In this document: positions 1 to 8,023 of the stretch, piece by piece | How the letters are laid out: each line of letters starts with the position of its first letter | How positions within the stretch are numbered: position 1 is the first letter of the stretch | Source of the DNA: DASUSH01 sp036375215 | Lineage (GTDB): Bacteria > Actinomycetota > Thermoleophilia > Solirubrobacterales > 70-9 | DNA length: 44,606 nucleotides | Assembly (NCBI GenBank): GCA_036375215.1 | Contig: DASUSH010000064.1 | Span: 1 to 44,606 of the forward strand | Direction of reading: 5' to 3' | Made by a program: the position numbers and the translations under genes | The notes under the pieces: model-generated | Told to the model about the DNA's origin: nothing | Databases searched by the model: none | The model's input: only the letters and a program-made list of their open reading frames with translations

Positions 1-321
1 GCCACGGTGGGTCGACCCCAGCACGATCAGGTCCGCCTTCTCGGCCTCGGCGAGGTGCTGGAGCCCGTGAGCGGGCGAGTCCGTGAGCCGGGTGAGGGTG
101 TACGGAACGCCCGCGAGCGCGCTCTCCGCGCGCTTCTCGACCGCTTCGTAGAAGACCCGCTGGGCCTCCGGGTAGGCGAGGGTCATGACATCCGCGGCGT
201 AGTACTCGAATGCGGCGGCCGCGATCACCTCGGCGCCCTCCACCGCGGCGATCTCGCGCGCCAGCCGGAGCGCGTCGAGCGCTTCGTCCCGGTCGTTGAC
301 GCCGACGACGATCTTGAACAT
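1..321 (-). CDS. Universal stress protein (UspA family), C-terminus cut by window edge
   Basis: The reading frame begins MFKIVVGVNDRDEALDALRL, the typical beta1-alpha1 opening of a UspA domain, and runs off the window after 107 residues. The last visible residues, GSTHRG, match the start of the glycine-rich nucleotide-binding motif G-x2-G-x9-G(S/T). So this is probably an ATP-binding Usp, a soluble stress protein. The start at 321 is well supported by a strong ribosome site, AAGGAGG, six bases upstream. A TAGGTT -10-like hexamer lies about 38 bases upstream of the ATG, so the gene has a short leader, unlike many neighbours. The partner and stress signal are unknown. Confidence 0.85.
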   Translation of the reverse strand, partial: MFKIVVGVNDRDEALDALRLAREIAAVEGAEVIAAAAFEYYAADVMTLAYPEAQRVFYEAVEKRAESALAGVPYTLTRLTDSPAHGLQHLAEAEKADLIVLGSTHRG

Positions 322-445
322 CTGGCTTCCTCCTTGGCGGCTGTTCGCGCGAGGCTCGAACCTATGTCGCGACGCTCACCGGAGCATCGGTGCTCGCCAC
401 CGGACCGACTAGGTAGCCGCTACGGACCCGCCACGGGGTTCCGGC

Positions 446-1657
446 TCAGGGGCCGGTGGCAGGGCGCTCCCATTCGTCGGAGAGCCCCTCGGCGATCTCG
501 TCGCTGCGCAGCTCGCCTCGCCCGCTCGGGAAGTCGGAGTGCTCGGCGAGGTAGTCGACGAGGAAGGGGGCGGTCACCTTCGCCATCGGCAGCCAGGTGC
601 TGCTCAGGTGCTGACGAGAGCTCTCCTCGCTCACGCCGAGCGTCAGGGATTGGTGCAGGTGATGGGCGCCCTTGCCGGTGAGGAGCGTGCCGTCGAGGGT
701 CGGCCGGAACGGCTCCGCGTCGGAGAGGGCGCCGAGCTCGACCGCGATCGCGCGCACCGCGGCGTGCGCCATCTGCGCGGCGATCCCACCCTGCTTCACC
801 GGGAAGTTGGTCGCGTCGCCGGCCGCGAACTCGCGCTCGTGTCCCTCGATGCGGCACGCCTCGTCGACGGGGATGAATCCGGACTGGTCGGCCGGCAGGC
901 CCGGGATCGACGGACCCTCGAGAGTGGGCATCGCGACCACCTCGTCCGCGGCCACGGCGCCCTCCGGGATCAGCCGGAGCTCCCCGTCCTCGAAGGCGAC
1001 CGGGTGCTCCCCGGTGCGGACCTGGATCCCGGCGCTCTCGAGCAGGTTCGCGACGTCGGCGCTGTTTCGGGTCCCGAACGCCACGAGCGGCGCGGACTCC
1101 GGCGTCACCACCGAGATCTCCGCCTGGACGTTCCGCTCATCGGCGAACGTGGCGGTCATCAGCGCCAGCTCGTACATCGGCAGGAACCAGCCGACGGTCG
1201 CCCCGGCGCAGAACACGACCGATTCGATCTCGCCGCGCTCGAGGCGGAAGAGCATGTGCTTGAACTGGGTCACGCCATCGAAGTCGACGAAGGAGATCGC
1301 GTCGCTGAGCGTCGGCTTCCGGTTCGCCCCGGTCGCGGCGATCAGGAAGTCGTAGTCGTAGCTCGTCCCGTTGGTGGTGTGCACGACGCGGCCGTCGGTG
1401 TCGACCCGGTCGACCTCGCCGAGCTGCAGGTCGACCTCACGGCTCGTCGCGAACACACCGAGGTTGATCCGGAAGTGCTCGGCGAGGCCGAAGGGCTCCG
1501 CGACCGCGAGCGGGCGGTACGTGTAGGTGTTCTTCGGGGCGATCAGCCCGATCTCGGCCCGATCGCCGCAGATCCCCTTCAGCGCGAGCGCGGATTCGAG
1601 GCCGGCGATGCCGCCGCCGATGATCAAGACCTTCGGCTTACTGTCGTTCTCGTTCAT
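446..1657 (-). CDS. FAD-dependent pyridine nucleotide-disulfide oxidoreductase, NDH-2/sulfide:quinone reductase-like
   Basis: 403 residues. A Rossmann FAD motif, GGGIAG, lies at residues 14-19, an ATG motif (IAATGA) near 105-110, and AGDATNFPVKQGGIAAQMAH near 280-300, the second FAD-contacting motif shared by NDH-2 and sulfide:quinone reductases. The few cysteines (GICGD, VVFCAG, DEACRI) do not sit in the CxxC or paired-cysteine context of a true disulfide reductase or classical SQR, so the substrate is uncertain. It may reduce quinone at the membrane face. The start ATG is preceded by GGAG. A TAGGAC hexamer at 1686-1691 (minus) could be the -10, overlapping the divergent promoter region of the ZIP transporter. 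Confidence 0.75.
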   Translation of the reverse strand: MNENDSKPKVLIIGGGIAGLESALALKGICGDRAEIGLIAPKNTYTYRPLAVAEPFGLAEHFRINLGVFATSREVDLQLGEVDRVDTDGRVVHTTNGTSYDYDFLIAATGANRKPTLSDAISFVDFDGVTQFKHMLFRLERGEIESVVFCAGATVGWFLPMYELALMTATFADERNVQAEISVVTPESAPLVAFGTRNSADVANLLESAGIQVRTGEHPVAFEDGELRLIPEGAVAADEVVAMPTLEGPSIPGLPADQSGFIPVDEACRIEGHEREFAAGDATNFPVKQGGIAAQMAHAAVRAIAVELGALSDAEPFRPTLDGTLLTGKGAHHLHQSLTLGVSEESSRQHLSSTWLPMAKVTAPFLVDYLAEHSDFPSGRGELRSDEIAEGLSDEWERPATGP

Positions 1658-1707
1658 CCGCGCTCCATCTCCGAGTTCGCTCGCCGTCCTAGCTTACGAC
1701 CGACCGC

Positions 1708-2439
1708 GTGCTCGAACTCCTGCTCATCGCGAGCCTCACCTGTGTCGCCACCGGCCTGGGAGTGATCCCGGTGCTGCTCCTGGGCGAGCGCGCGGCGGCG
1801 ATTCGCCCCGCCCTGCTCGGCGTGGCCGCGGGGGTGATGACCGTCGCCGCGATCGCCGGCCTCCTCCTCCCCGCCCTCGACGAGGGCACCGCGTCCGAGG
1901 TGGGCCTCGGCGCCCTCGCCGGCGTGGGCTTCCTGGCCGCGGCGCGCAGCTGGATCGAGCACCGCGGGGTCGGCGGACCCGAGCTCGCCGGTGCCACGCG
2001 TCGCACCGCGATCCTCGTCTTCGCCGTCCTGCTCGTCCACAGCCTGCCGGAGGGCTTCGCGATCGGAACGGCCTACGCGTCCGAGACGGCCGGCCTGGGG
2101 TTGTTCGTCGTCGTCGCGATCGCGATCCAGAACATCCCCGAGGGGACCAGCGTGGCGATCCCGATGCAGGCCTCGGGCGACTCCACCGCGAGGCAGTTCT
2201 GGGCGGCGACCGCGACGAGCATCCCGCAGCCGATCGGGGCCGCGATCGCGTTCGTGCTTGTCGAGGAGATCACGTCCCTGCTGCCGGTCTCGTTCGGGTT
2301 CGCCGCGGGCGCGATGCTGGCCCTGGTCGCGGTCGAGCTGGTGCCGCAGGGGTGGCGGGACGACCGGCGGCTCACCGGGGTCGGAACCTTCGTGGGCGCG
2401 GCGGCGATGCTCGGCTTCAGCTCCCTGCTCGGCGTCTGA
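1708..2439 (+). CDS. ZIP family divalent metal transporter
   Basis: 243 residues, almost all hydrophobic, with about eight predicted membrane helices. The two metal-site motifs of the ZIP family are present: HSLPEGF (around residue 112, fourth helix) and QNIPEGTS (around residue 145, fifth helix), each supplying His/Asn, Pro and Glu ligands. A glutamate-bearing segment, VELVPQG, lies near residue 210. The histidine-rich cytoplasmic loop of many ZIPs is short here. The role is probably uptake of zinc, iron or manganese. It starts with GTG; TACGAC at 1695-1700 lies 7 bases before the start with no Shine-Dalgarno, so the message may be leaderless. It is divergent from the oxidoreductase. Confidence 0.88.
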   Translation: MLELLLIASLTCVATGLGVIPVLLLGERAAAIRPALLGVAAGVMTVAAIAGLLLPALDEGTASEVGLGALAGVGFLAAARSWIEHRGVGGPELAGATRRTAILVFAVLLVHSLPEGFAIGTAYASETAGLGLFVVVAIAIQNIPEGTSVAIPMQASGDSTARQFWAATATSIPQPIGAAIAFVLVEEITSLLPVSFGFAAGAMLALVAVELVPQGWRDDRRLTGVGTFVGAAAMLGFSSLLGV

Positions 2440-2561
2440 GCACGAGGTCCGTAGCGACTGCGGAGAAGGCCCGGTGGTGATTGCGGAGGAGCCCGCGGCG
2501 CGTCGCGCTTAGCCTCGGTCGTAGCGATGTCGACGTCCCGCGACCAACCACGGAGGCTCCG

Positions 2562-2864
2562 ATGAGTGAAGCCGAGTCAAGCCCCGAAGGCGATTCGATC
2601 CGCGCCCAGGCCATCGACCGCCTGAAGAAGAAGCGCGATTTCACGACGCACGTGTTCATCTACGTCGTCGTGAACGCCGTCCTGATCGGGATCTGGGCCC
2701 TCACCTCGCCCGACGGGTTCTTCTGGCCGGTCTTCGTCCTGCTCGGCTGGGGAATCGGGGTCGCCGGCAACGCCTGGGATGTATTCGTGCGCCGGCCGAT
2801 CACCGAATCCGAGATCGAGCGCGAGGAACGCCGGATCCGGGAGCGCGGCGGCTCGGCGGGCTGA
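2562..2864 (+). CDS. 2TM domain protein
   Basis: 100 residues. After a polar N-terminus of about 25 residues comes KKKRDFTTHVFIYVVVNAVLIG and a second hydrophobic stretch (FFWPVFVLLGWGIGVAGNAWDVF), the pattern of the small 2TM domain family. The C-terminus is a charged helix rich in Glu and Arg (ESEIEREERRIRERGG). The function of this family is not established; in other bacteria the domain is attached to histidine kinases or stands alone. The start at 2562 is chosen because CGGAGG lies 5 bases upstream and the conserved domain begins soon after; the frame stays open further upstream but without family-like sequence. Confidence 0.75.
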   Translation: MSEAESSPEGDSIRAQAIDRLKKKRDFTTHVFIYVVVNAVLIGIWALTSPDGFFWPVFVLLGWGIGVAGNAWDVFVRRPITESEIEREERRIRERGGSAG

Positions 2865-2913
2865 GGCCGCTCGCACCGGCGCGGCGTGCCGACGCCCGGC
2901 GTACGATCCCGGC

Positions 2914-4665
2914 GTGGTCACCGCCCGCCGGACAGCCGGGGCGATGCTGAGCCTCCTACTCGGCGCGCTGTTCATCGCTCCCCAGGCCTTCGGCCACCAG
3001 CCGCCGCCCTCCGACGAGCCCGATTCGCTCCCGATCCGTCAGGCGCTCGAGCCGCCCCTCCTGCCGACGCCCGAGGCGGATTGCGGCCCCGGGTCGCGGC
3101 CGGAGACCGGCGTCCAGGGCCGCGTGAGCCGCGCCGAGCACGAGAGCGGCCGGGCGGCCGCGGGCTACACGTGCAACACGGAGCAGATCGGCCGCTACGG
3201 GAAGGAAACGCCCCTCGGCACGGTGGGCGGCTTCAAGGTCGAGCGCTACGTCGACGCGGCGGGCCACGAGTGCGCCTACTACGACACCACGCTCATGTAC
3301 CCGACCAACATCTTCGACGAGGAGGCCGGCGTGAACGTGCTCGAGATGAGCGACCCGGCCGACCCGAAGCTGACCGACCGCCTGCTGACCCCAGCGATGC
3401 TCTCGCCGCACGAGTCGCTCGTGCTCTCCGAGGAGCGCGGCATCCTCGCCGCGGTCGCCGGCAACGCCGGGTTCGCGCCCGGCATCGTCGACGTCTACGA
3501 CGTCTCCGCCGACTGCCGTCACCCGGTCCTGCGCTCGACGACGCCGGTCGGCGTCTTCGGCCACGAGAGCGGCATGGCGCCGGACGGCCGGACCTTCTAC
3601 TCGGCTTCCCCCGCGACCGAGACGATCGTCGCCGTCGACATCGCCGACCCAACCCGGCCCGTCCCCCTCTGGTACGGGAACTACGACTCGCACGGGCTTT
3701 CGATCTCCAGCGACGGCAACCGCGCCTACGTAGCCGGCGTCGACTCGGGGCTCATCATCCTCGACGTCTCGGAGATCCAGGACCGGGTCCCCAACCCCTC
3801 GGTGCGCGAGATCGCGCGGCTGCAATGGGAGTCGATGAGCATCCCCCAGAACGCGATCCCGATCACGGTCAAGGGCCATCCCTACCTCGTCGAGATCGAC
3901 GAGTACGGAGGCACGCAGTCGACCGGGGGCAAGATCGGCGCCGGGCGGATCATCGACATCGGCGACGAGGCCGCCCCCCGCGTGATCTCCAACCTGCGCC
4001 TCGGGGTGCACCAGCCCGAGAACCTCGCCGAGGCGCAGCACGATCCGGGGGCCGAGCTGCCCGTGCAGGGCTACGGCGGGCACTACTGCAACGTCCCCGA
4101 TCGCACCGACCCCGGCATCGTCGCCTGCTCGATGATCCTCTCCGGGCTGCGCGTCTTCGACATTCGCGATCCGGAGGACCCGAGTGAGATCGCTTACTTC
4201 AACGCGCCCATCCCGAAGCGCGACTCCCCCGGGTTCGAGGCCTCGAACTGGGCGATGTCGAGCCCCGCGTTCGTCCCCGATCGAAACGAGATCTGGTACT
4301 CGGACGGCTACAGCGGCTTCTACGCGGTGCGGCTGACGAACGACGCCTGGCCAGCCAACGGCGGGGACGGGGGTCGTGGCTGCAACCGTGTCGCCGGCAC
4401 CCGCGGCAAGGACCGGATCCGCGGCACCGCCGGCGCCGACTGCATCCGCGGACGCGCCGGGCCCGACCGGCTCCTGGGCGCAGGCGGCGGCGATCGCATC
4501 CGCGGCGGCCTGGGCCCGGACACGATCCGCGGCGGCGCCGGCGACGACGTGATCCTCGCCGCGCGCGGCGGCCGCGACCGCGTCGACTGCGGCCCCGGCG
4601 ACGATTCGGTCGCCGCCAAGCGCGGCAAGGACCGCCTGCGCCGGTGCGAGCACGTGCGCGGCTGA
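2914..4665 (+). CDS. Secreted LVIVD-repeat beta-propeller protein with C-terminal RTX-like repeats
   Basis: About 583 residues. It opens with a basic stretch and a hydrophobic signal segment (AMLSLLLGALFIAPQAFG), so it is exported. Residues about 60-470 contain several strand repeats of the LVIVD type (for example DVYDVSADCRHPVL, IVAVDIADPTRPV, LIILDVSEI, LRVFDIRDPEDP), which build a propeller. From about residue 490 come short Gly/Asp-rich repeats (GTRGKDRIRGTAGADCIRG and similar, then GGAGDDVI and DRVDCGPGDDSV), a degenerate RTX calcium-binding tail that ends in a Cys-containing cap (RRCEHVRG). The start is GTG; TACGAT at 2902-2907 lies 6 bases before it with no ribosome site. The function is unknown; it is probably a cell-surface or extracellular binding protein. 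Confidence 0.78.
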   Translation: MVTARRTAGAMLSLLLGALFIAPQAFGHQPPPSDEPDSLPIRQALEPPLLPTPEADCGPGSRPETGVQGRVSRAEHESGRAAAGYTCNTEQIGRYGKETPLGTVGGFKVERYVDAAGHECAYYDTTLMYPTNIFDEEAGVNVLEMSDPADPKLTDRLLTPAMLSPHESLVLSEERGILAAVAGNAGFAPGIVDVYDVSADCRHPVLRSTTPVGVFGHESGMAPDGRTFYSASPATETIVAVDIADPTRPVPLWYGNYDSHGLSISSDGNRAYVAGVDSGLIILDVSEIQDRVPNPSVREIARLQWESMSIPQNAIPITVKGHPYLVEIDEYGGTQSTGGKIGAGRIIDIGDEAAPRVISNLRLGVHQPENLAEAQHDPGAELPVQGYGGHYCNVPDRTDPGIVACSMILSGLRVFDIRDPEDPSEIAYFNAPIPKRDSPGFEASNWAMSSPAFVPDRNEIWYSDGYSGFYAVRLTNDAWPANGGDGGRGCNRVAGTRGKDRIRGTAGADCIRGRAGPDRLLGAGGGDRIRGGLGPDTIRGGAGDDVILAARGGRDRVDCGPGDDSVAAKRGKDRLRRCEHVRG

Positions 4666-4749
4666 CCCGCGCCGCGCGCTGAAGCCCGCTGCTGCCACGT
4701 GTGGGAGCCGCTGGCGGTTCGCTCCGCTCCAGGCGCGATCATCGGGCCG

Positions 4750-5736
4750 GTGAACTCCACCGTCAGCGAACCCACCCCCGGCCCGGGGCCCGGGCTCGTC
4801 TCCGACCGCGCCACGTGGGGCGTGCCGACCGCCTCCGCGCCGGAGCCTGCCGGCGAGGTCCGCAAGCGGATCATCGGCCGCGAGTTCGAGTGCGCCGAGG
4901 AGGTCGTCGTGCTCGACGACGAGCGCCTCGTCGGCCTGGTCTCGATCGAGCGGCTCCTCGCCGCGGCGCCCGAGGCGCCGCTCGAGGAGATCATGGATCC
5001 GAACCCGCCGGTCGCCGCCCCGGATGCGAACCAGGAGCTCGCCGCCCACCGGATGCTCGCGCACGAGGAATCGAGCCTGGCGCTGGTCGACGATCGGGGG
5101 CGGTTCCGCGGCCTCGTCCCGCCTCGGGCGATGCTCGACGTCCTCTTCGAGGAGCACGCGGAGGACCTCGCGCGGCTGGGCGGCTATCTCGCCGGCTCGA
5201 GCCGCGCCCGGCTGGCCGCCGAGGAGCCGGTCAAACGGCGGTTGATCCACCGGCTCCCCTGGCTCTTGATCGGCCTCGCCGGGGCGATGTCCTCGGCGGT
5301 GCTCGTCGGCGCGTTCGAGGACGAGCTCTCGACCAACGTCCTGCTCGCGTTCTTCCTGCCGGGCCTCGTCTACATGGCGGACGCCGTCGGCACGCAGACG
5401 GAGACGGTGCTGATCAGGGCGATGGCGGCCGGGGTCTCCCCGCGCGCCGTGCTCGCACGCGAGCTACTCACCGGGCTCATCGTCGGGGTCATCATCGGGG
5501 CGGTGTTCGTCGCCTTCGCGCTGGCCGGCTGGGGCGACGCCGACGTCGCGCTCGCCGTCGGCGTCGCGCTCTTCGCGAGCTGTTCGATCGCGACGCTCGT
5601 CGCGATCGCCCTTCCCGCCCTGATCCACCACTTCGGCGGCGATCCCGCCTTTGGCTCGGGCCCGCTCGCCACCGTGATCCAGGACCTGCTCTCGATCGCC
5701 GTCTATTTCGCGATCGTCGTCGTCTTCGTCAGCTGA
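4750..5736 (+). CDS. MgtE-like magnesium/divalent cation transporter with CBS domains
   Basis: About 328 residues from this start. Residues about 35-135 form two CBS-like units (VVVLDDERLVGLVSIERLL, then LALVDDRGRFRGLVPPRAMLDVLF), followed by five membrane segments. The membrane part has LPGLVYMADAVGTQTETVLIR and DPAFGSGPLATVIQDLLSI, matching the MgtE/SLC41 pore motifs (asparagine-glycine and DPA-SGP regions). The N-terminal superhelical domain of full MgtE is absent. The role is probably CBS-gated Mg2+ or other cation import. The start is uncertain: GTG 4750 fits the domain boundary, but GTG at 4699 is also in frame. Confidence 0.8.
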   Translation: MNSTVSEPTPGPGPGLVSDRATWGVPTASAPEPAGEVRKRIIGREFECAEEVVVLDDERLVGLVSIERLLAAAPEAPLEEIMDPNPPVAAPDANQELAAHRMLAHEESSLALVDDRGRFRGLVPPRAMLDVLFEEHAEDLARLGGYLAGSSRARLAAEEPVKRRLIHRLPWLLIGLAGAMSSAVLVGAFEDELSTNVLLAFFLPGLVYMADAVGTQTETVLIRAMAAGVSPRAVLARELLTGLIVGVIIGAVFVAFALAGWGDADVALAVGVALFASCSIATLVAIALPALIHHFGGDPAFGSGPLATVIQDLLSIAVYFAIVVVFVS

Positions 5737-5785
5737 GGCCTCGATCCGGGCCCGTCCGCGGCATCGCCGCATATCCTTCGGGACG

Positions 5786-6142
5786 ATGAGCAACCGCCTT
5801 GAGGGACTGGGCGTCGAGGCCGGCCGTCACCAGCTGCGGCCCCTCTTCGACCGGATCGTGATCAAGGAGCTCGATTCGGACCGGATGCGCCGCTCTGGCC
5901 TCGTCGTGCCGCCCGGAAGCCACGACCCGCCGCCGCAGCAGGGGATCGTGCTCGCCGTCGGCCCGGGCCTCGACTGGTGGGAGCACGTCGGCGTCTCGAT
6001 GCCGGTCCAGCCCGGCGACCACGTCGTCTTCCCCGCCTCGGCGGGCGTGTGGGTGGAGGTCGACGAGGAGCGCCTCCTGGTCTGCGGCGTCGGCGACCTG
6101 CTCGGCGTGCTCGAGGCGGTTCCCTCTCCCGCGGACCGCTAG
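5786..6142 (+). CDS. GroES-like co-chaperonin (Cpn10 fold)
   Basis: 118 residues. The core LRPLFDRIVIKELDSDRMRRSGLVVPPGSHDPPPQQGIVLAVGPG, then PGDHVVFPASAGVWVEVDEERLLVC, follows the Cpn10 barrel with a mobile-loop region (RRSGLVVPPGSHDPP) and the G-x-V-x-A-V-G-P-G strand. It is longer than usual at both ends and stands alone with no groEL beside it, so it may be a second, specialised GroES or a decoy fold. TATCCT at 5772-5777 sits 8 bases before the ATG without a Shine-Dalgarno, suggesting a leaderless message. Confidence 0.82.
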   Translation: MSNRLEGLGVEAGRHQLRPLFDRIVIKELDSDRMRRSGLVVPPGSHDPPPQQGIVLAVGPGLDWWEHVGVSMPVQPGDHVVFPASAGVWVEVDEERLLVCGVGDLLGVLEAVPSPADR

Positions 6143-6201
6143 CCCCGCCTCGCGACGCCCGGCACGCCGGAATCCCGCGATCAGCGGGTAGGGTCGGCTC
6201 G

Positions 6202-6882
6202 ATGGCGCGCATCCCGCTCCTCGAGGAGCACCCCCGGCCGCTGCGGTTCGTGCTGGTCGTCGTGCTCCCCGCGGCCTTCGGGGCGGTCACCGGATACTTC
6301 CTCGGCGTCTCGGAGACGACCTACCTCGTCCTCTCCGTGATCGGGATCGTCGGTGGCGTCGGCGCCGGCTATGACCACGTCGGCGCCAAGGCGGGCGCCG
6401 GTCGTGGCGTGATCGCCGGCTCGGTCTTCGGCGCCTCGATCCTGATCGCGCACGAGATCCACGGGGCCACCGCGGAGGCGCACCTGCCCGAGCCGCCGAT
6501 CCTGCTCGTCGTGGTCACGACGGTGCTCGGCGCGGCCTTCGCGGCGATCGGCGGCTGGCTGCGGGCGCGCTCGATGCGGCGCCACGGGATCCATCCCGCC
6601 CAGGTTCGCGAGCAGGCCGAGGCGGAGGAAGCCGCTCGGGGCCCGTTCGTGAGGCCGCCGCTCTCTCCCGCGCCCGCTCCGGCGCCGCCGGGAACCGTCG
6701 TCGACCTCAACTCGGGCAGCTCCGAGGAGTTCCGCTCACTCGGCATGTCGGTGACCCAGACCAGGCGGATCATCGAGTTCCGCGAGCAGAACGACGGCTA
6801 CGCGAGCGTCGACGACCTGGAACGCGTGCCGGGCTTCTCGCAGGAGTTCCTCGCGCAGATGAAGCGGCGCCTGACGGTCTGA
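6202..6882 (+). CDS. Membrane protein with C-terminal helix-hairpin-helix domain
   Basis: 226 residues. Four hydrophobic segments occupy about residues 14-35, 40-58, 68-86 and 94-118. A Pro/Ala linker (SPAPAPAPPGT) leads to residues about 165-226: VVDLNSGSSEEFRSLGMSVTQTRRIIEFREQNDGYASVDDLERVPGFSQEF. This is the ComEA-type helix-hairpin-helix pattern (D-L-N-S/T-A then L-x-x-V-P-G-F). ComEA binds DNA outside the membrane, but here four membrane helices come first and no competence genes are near, so the role is open. TAGGGT at 6189-6194 is 7 bases before the ATG with no ribosome site. It converges on the SDR gene, whose stop lies 2 bases beyond. Confidence 0.72.
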   Translation: MARIPLLEEHPRPLRFVLVVVLPAAFGAVTGYFLGVSETTYLVLSVIGIVGGVGAGYDHVGAKAGAGRGVIAGSVFGASILIAHEIHGATAEAHLPEPPILLVVVTTVLGAAFAAIGGWLRARSMRRHGIHPAQVREQAEAEEAARGPFVRPPLSPAPAPAPPGTVVDLNSGSSEEFRSLGMSVTQTRRIIEFREQNDGYASVDDLERVPGFSQEFLAQMKRRLTV

Positions 6883-6883
6883 G

Positions 6884-7963
6884 TCAGTCGCGCCCCGGCA
6901 CGAGCGCGGGGTCGTCCTCGTGCTCGCGGAAAAAGCGGACCATCGCGGCGGCGTAGTCGCGGAAGTTCGGCGGGCGCAGGTCGTGGGGCGAGAGCACGCG
7001 GACGGCCCGGCGGGTGTCGAAGGTGACGGGGTGGTTGAGGTAGACGATCGACTCGCGCGGCGCCCCGCCGAACCGGTCGCGGACCCACTTCATACGCAGC
7101 GAGTTCGCGACCAGCGAGGGCGGGATGCGGAACTTCGGATCGCGGCCGCAGTACTCCCGCGACAGCGCCTCGGTGAGCTCGGCGGCGGTGAGCGGCTCGG
7201 GGTCGGTCAGGTGCAGGGTCGCCGACTCGGCGCCGGGATCGGTGGCTGCGGCCGCGATCGCCTCGACCACGAAATCGACCGGGACGACGTTGAAGTGGGC
7301 GTTTGAGCGGCCGAACTGAGGAACCGGCCGGCCCCGCTTCTCGGCCTCGGCGATCGTGCGCAAAATGAAGTACGGGCCGTCGAACTTCTGGGTCTCGCCG
7401 GTCCGCGAGTCGCCGACGACGATCGCGGGCCGCAGGATCGTCGTCGGAACCCGGTCCATCACCTCGCGGACCCACACCTCGGCCTGGAACTTGGTCGACT
7501 CGTAGTGGTTCTTGAAGTCCTGGCCCAGGCTCAGCTCGTGCTCGTAGACGACGCCGGTGCGCAGCCCGGCGACGTAGGCGGTGCTGACGTAGGTGAGCCG
7601 CTCGAGGGACTCCGCCGCGGCGCAGAAGTCGAGCACGTTGCCGGTGCCGTCGACGTTCACCCGCTGGGCGACGCTGAGCGGCACGGCGAGGTCGTAGACG
7701 GCGGCGAGGTGGTAGGCGCGCCGCATCTCGGCGCGCAGGCGCTCGCGGTCCTCGTCGGCCAGCCCCAGCCCCTGCTCGGTGATGTCGCCGGTGACGAGCT
7801 CGAGCCGCTCGGCGTCGATCTCGGCCGCCGCGGCGCGCGCGGGCTCGAGCATCCGCGCCTCGACGAGGGCGACGATCCGCTCCTCGGGGTCGCCCGCGAG
7901 CAGGCGCGCCGCGAGCCGGCGGCCGATGAAGCCCGGGAAGCCTGTCAGCAGGGAGAGCGCCAC
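6884..7963 (-). CDS. Extended SDR, fatty-acyl-CoA reductase/epimerase-like
   Basis: 359 residues from GTG 7963. The NAD(P) motif LLTGFPGFIGRRLAARLL at the N-terminus, a conserved VSTAYVAG (catalytic Ser/Thr region) near residue 128 and YESTKFQAE (YxxxK) near 152-160 mark an extended SDR. The G-F-x-G-F-[IL]-G opening and the long C-terminal region resemble the NAD-binding_4 (male-sterility-type) group, which includes fatty-acyl-CoA reductases. This fits its divergent placement next to a fatty-acid operon. The start is set by the beta1 strand; a frame extension to 8089 is open but runs into the neighbouring gene. AAGG lies about 10 bases upstream of the GTG. Substrate inferred only. Confidence 0.72.
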   Translation of the reverse strand: MALSLLTGFPGFIGRRLAARLLAGDPEERIVALVEARMLEPARAAAAEIDAERLELVTGDITEQGLGLADEDRERLRAEMRRAYHLAAVYDLAVPLSVAQRVNVDGTGNVLDFCAAAESLERLTYVSTAYVAGLRTGVVYEHELSLGQDFKNHYESTKFQAEVWVREVMDRVPTTILRPAIVVGDSRTGETQKFDGPYFILRTIAEAEKRGRPVPQFGRSNAHFNVVPVDFVVEAIAAAATDPGAESATLHLTDPEPLTAAELTEALSREYCGRDPKFRIPPSLVANSLRMKWVRDRFGGAPRESIVYLNHPVTFDTRRAVRVLSPHDLRPPNFRDYAAAMVRFFREHEDDPALVPGRD

Positions 7964-7987
7964 TTGAGCCTTGCGAGGGCCGGGACT

Positions 7988-8018
7988 GTAACATCGACCG
8001 TAACATCGATTGATGTAA
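7988..8018. promoter_or_regulatory. Candidate operator between divergent fatty-acid genes
   Basis: GTAACATCGA occurs twice as a direct repeat (7988-7997 and 8000-8009, offset 12 bases). The second copy is the left arm of the imperfect palindrome TAACATCGATTGATGTAA (8001-8018), in which 14 of 18 positions match the reverse complement. The site is AT-rich against very GC-rich surroundings and lies in the 60-base gap between the SDR start (7963, minus) and the acyl-CoA dehydrogenase start (8024, plus). A TetR- or FadR-type repressor sensing acyl-CoA would fit by position; no regulator gene is adjacent. Confidence 0.55.
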
Positions 8019-8023
8019 GGGTC

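Noticed and set aside
345..375. tRNA T-arm-like GGTTCGAGCC on the minus strand
   Set aside because: No acceptor or anticodon stem can be formed; it is better read as the TAGGTT -10 region of the Usp gene.
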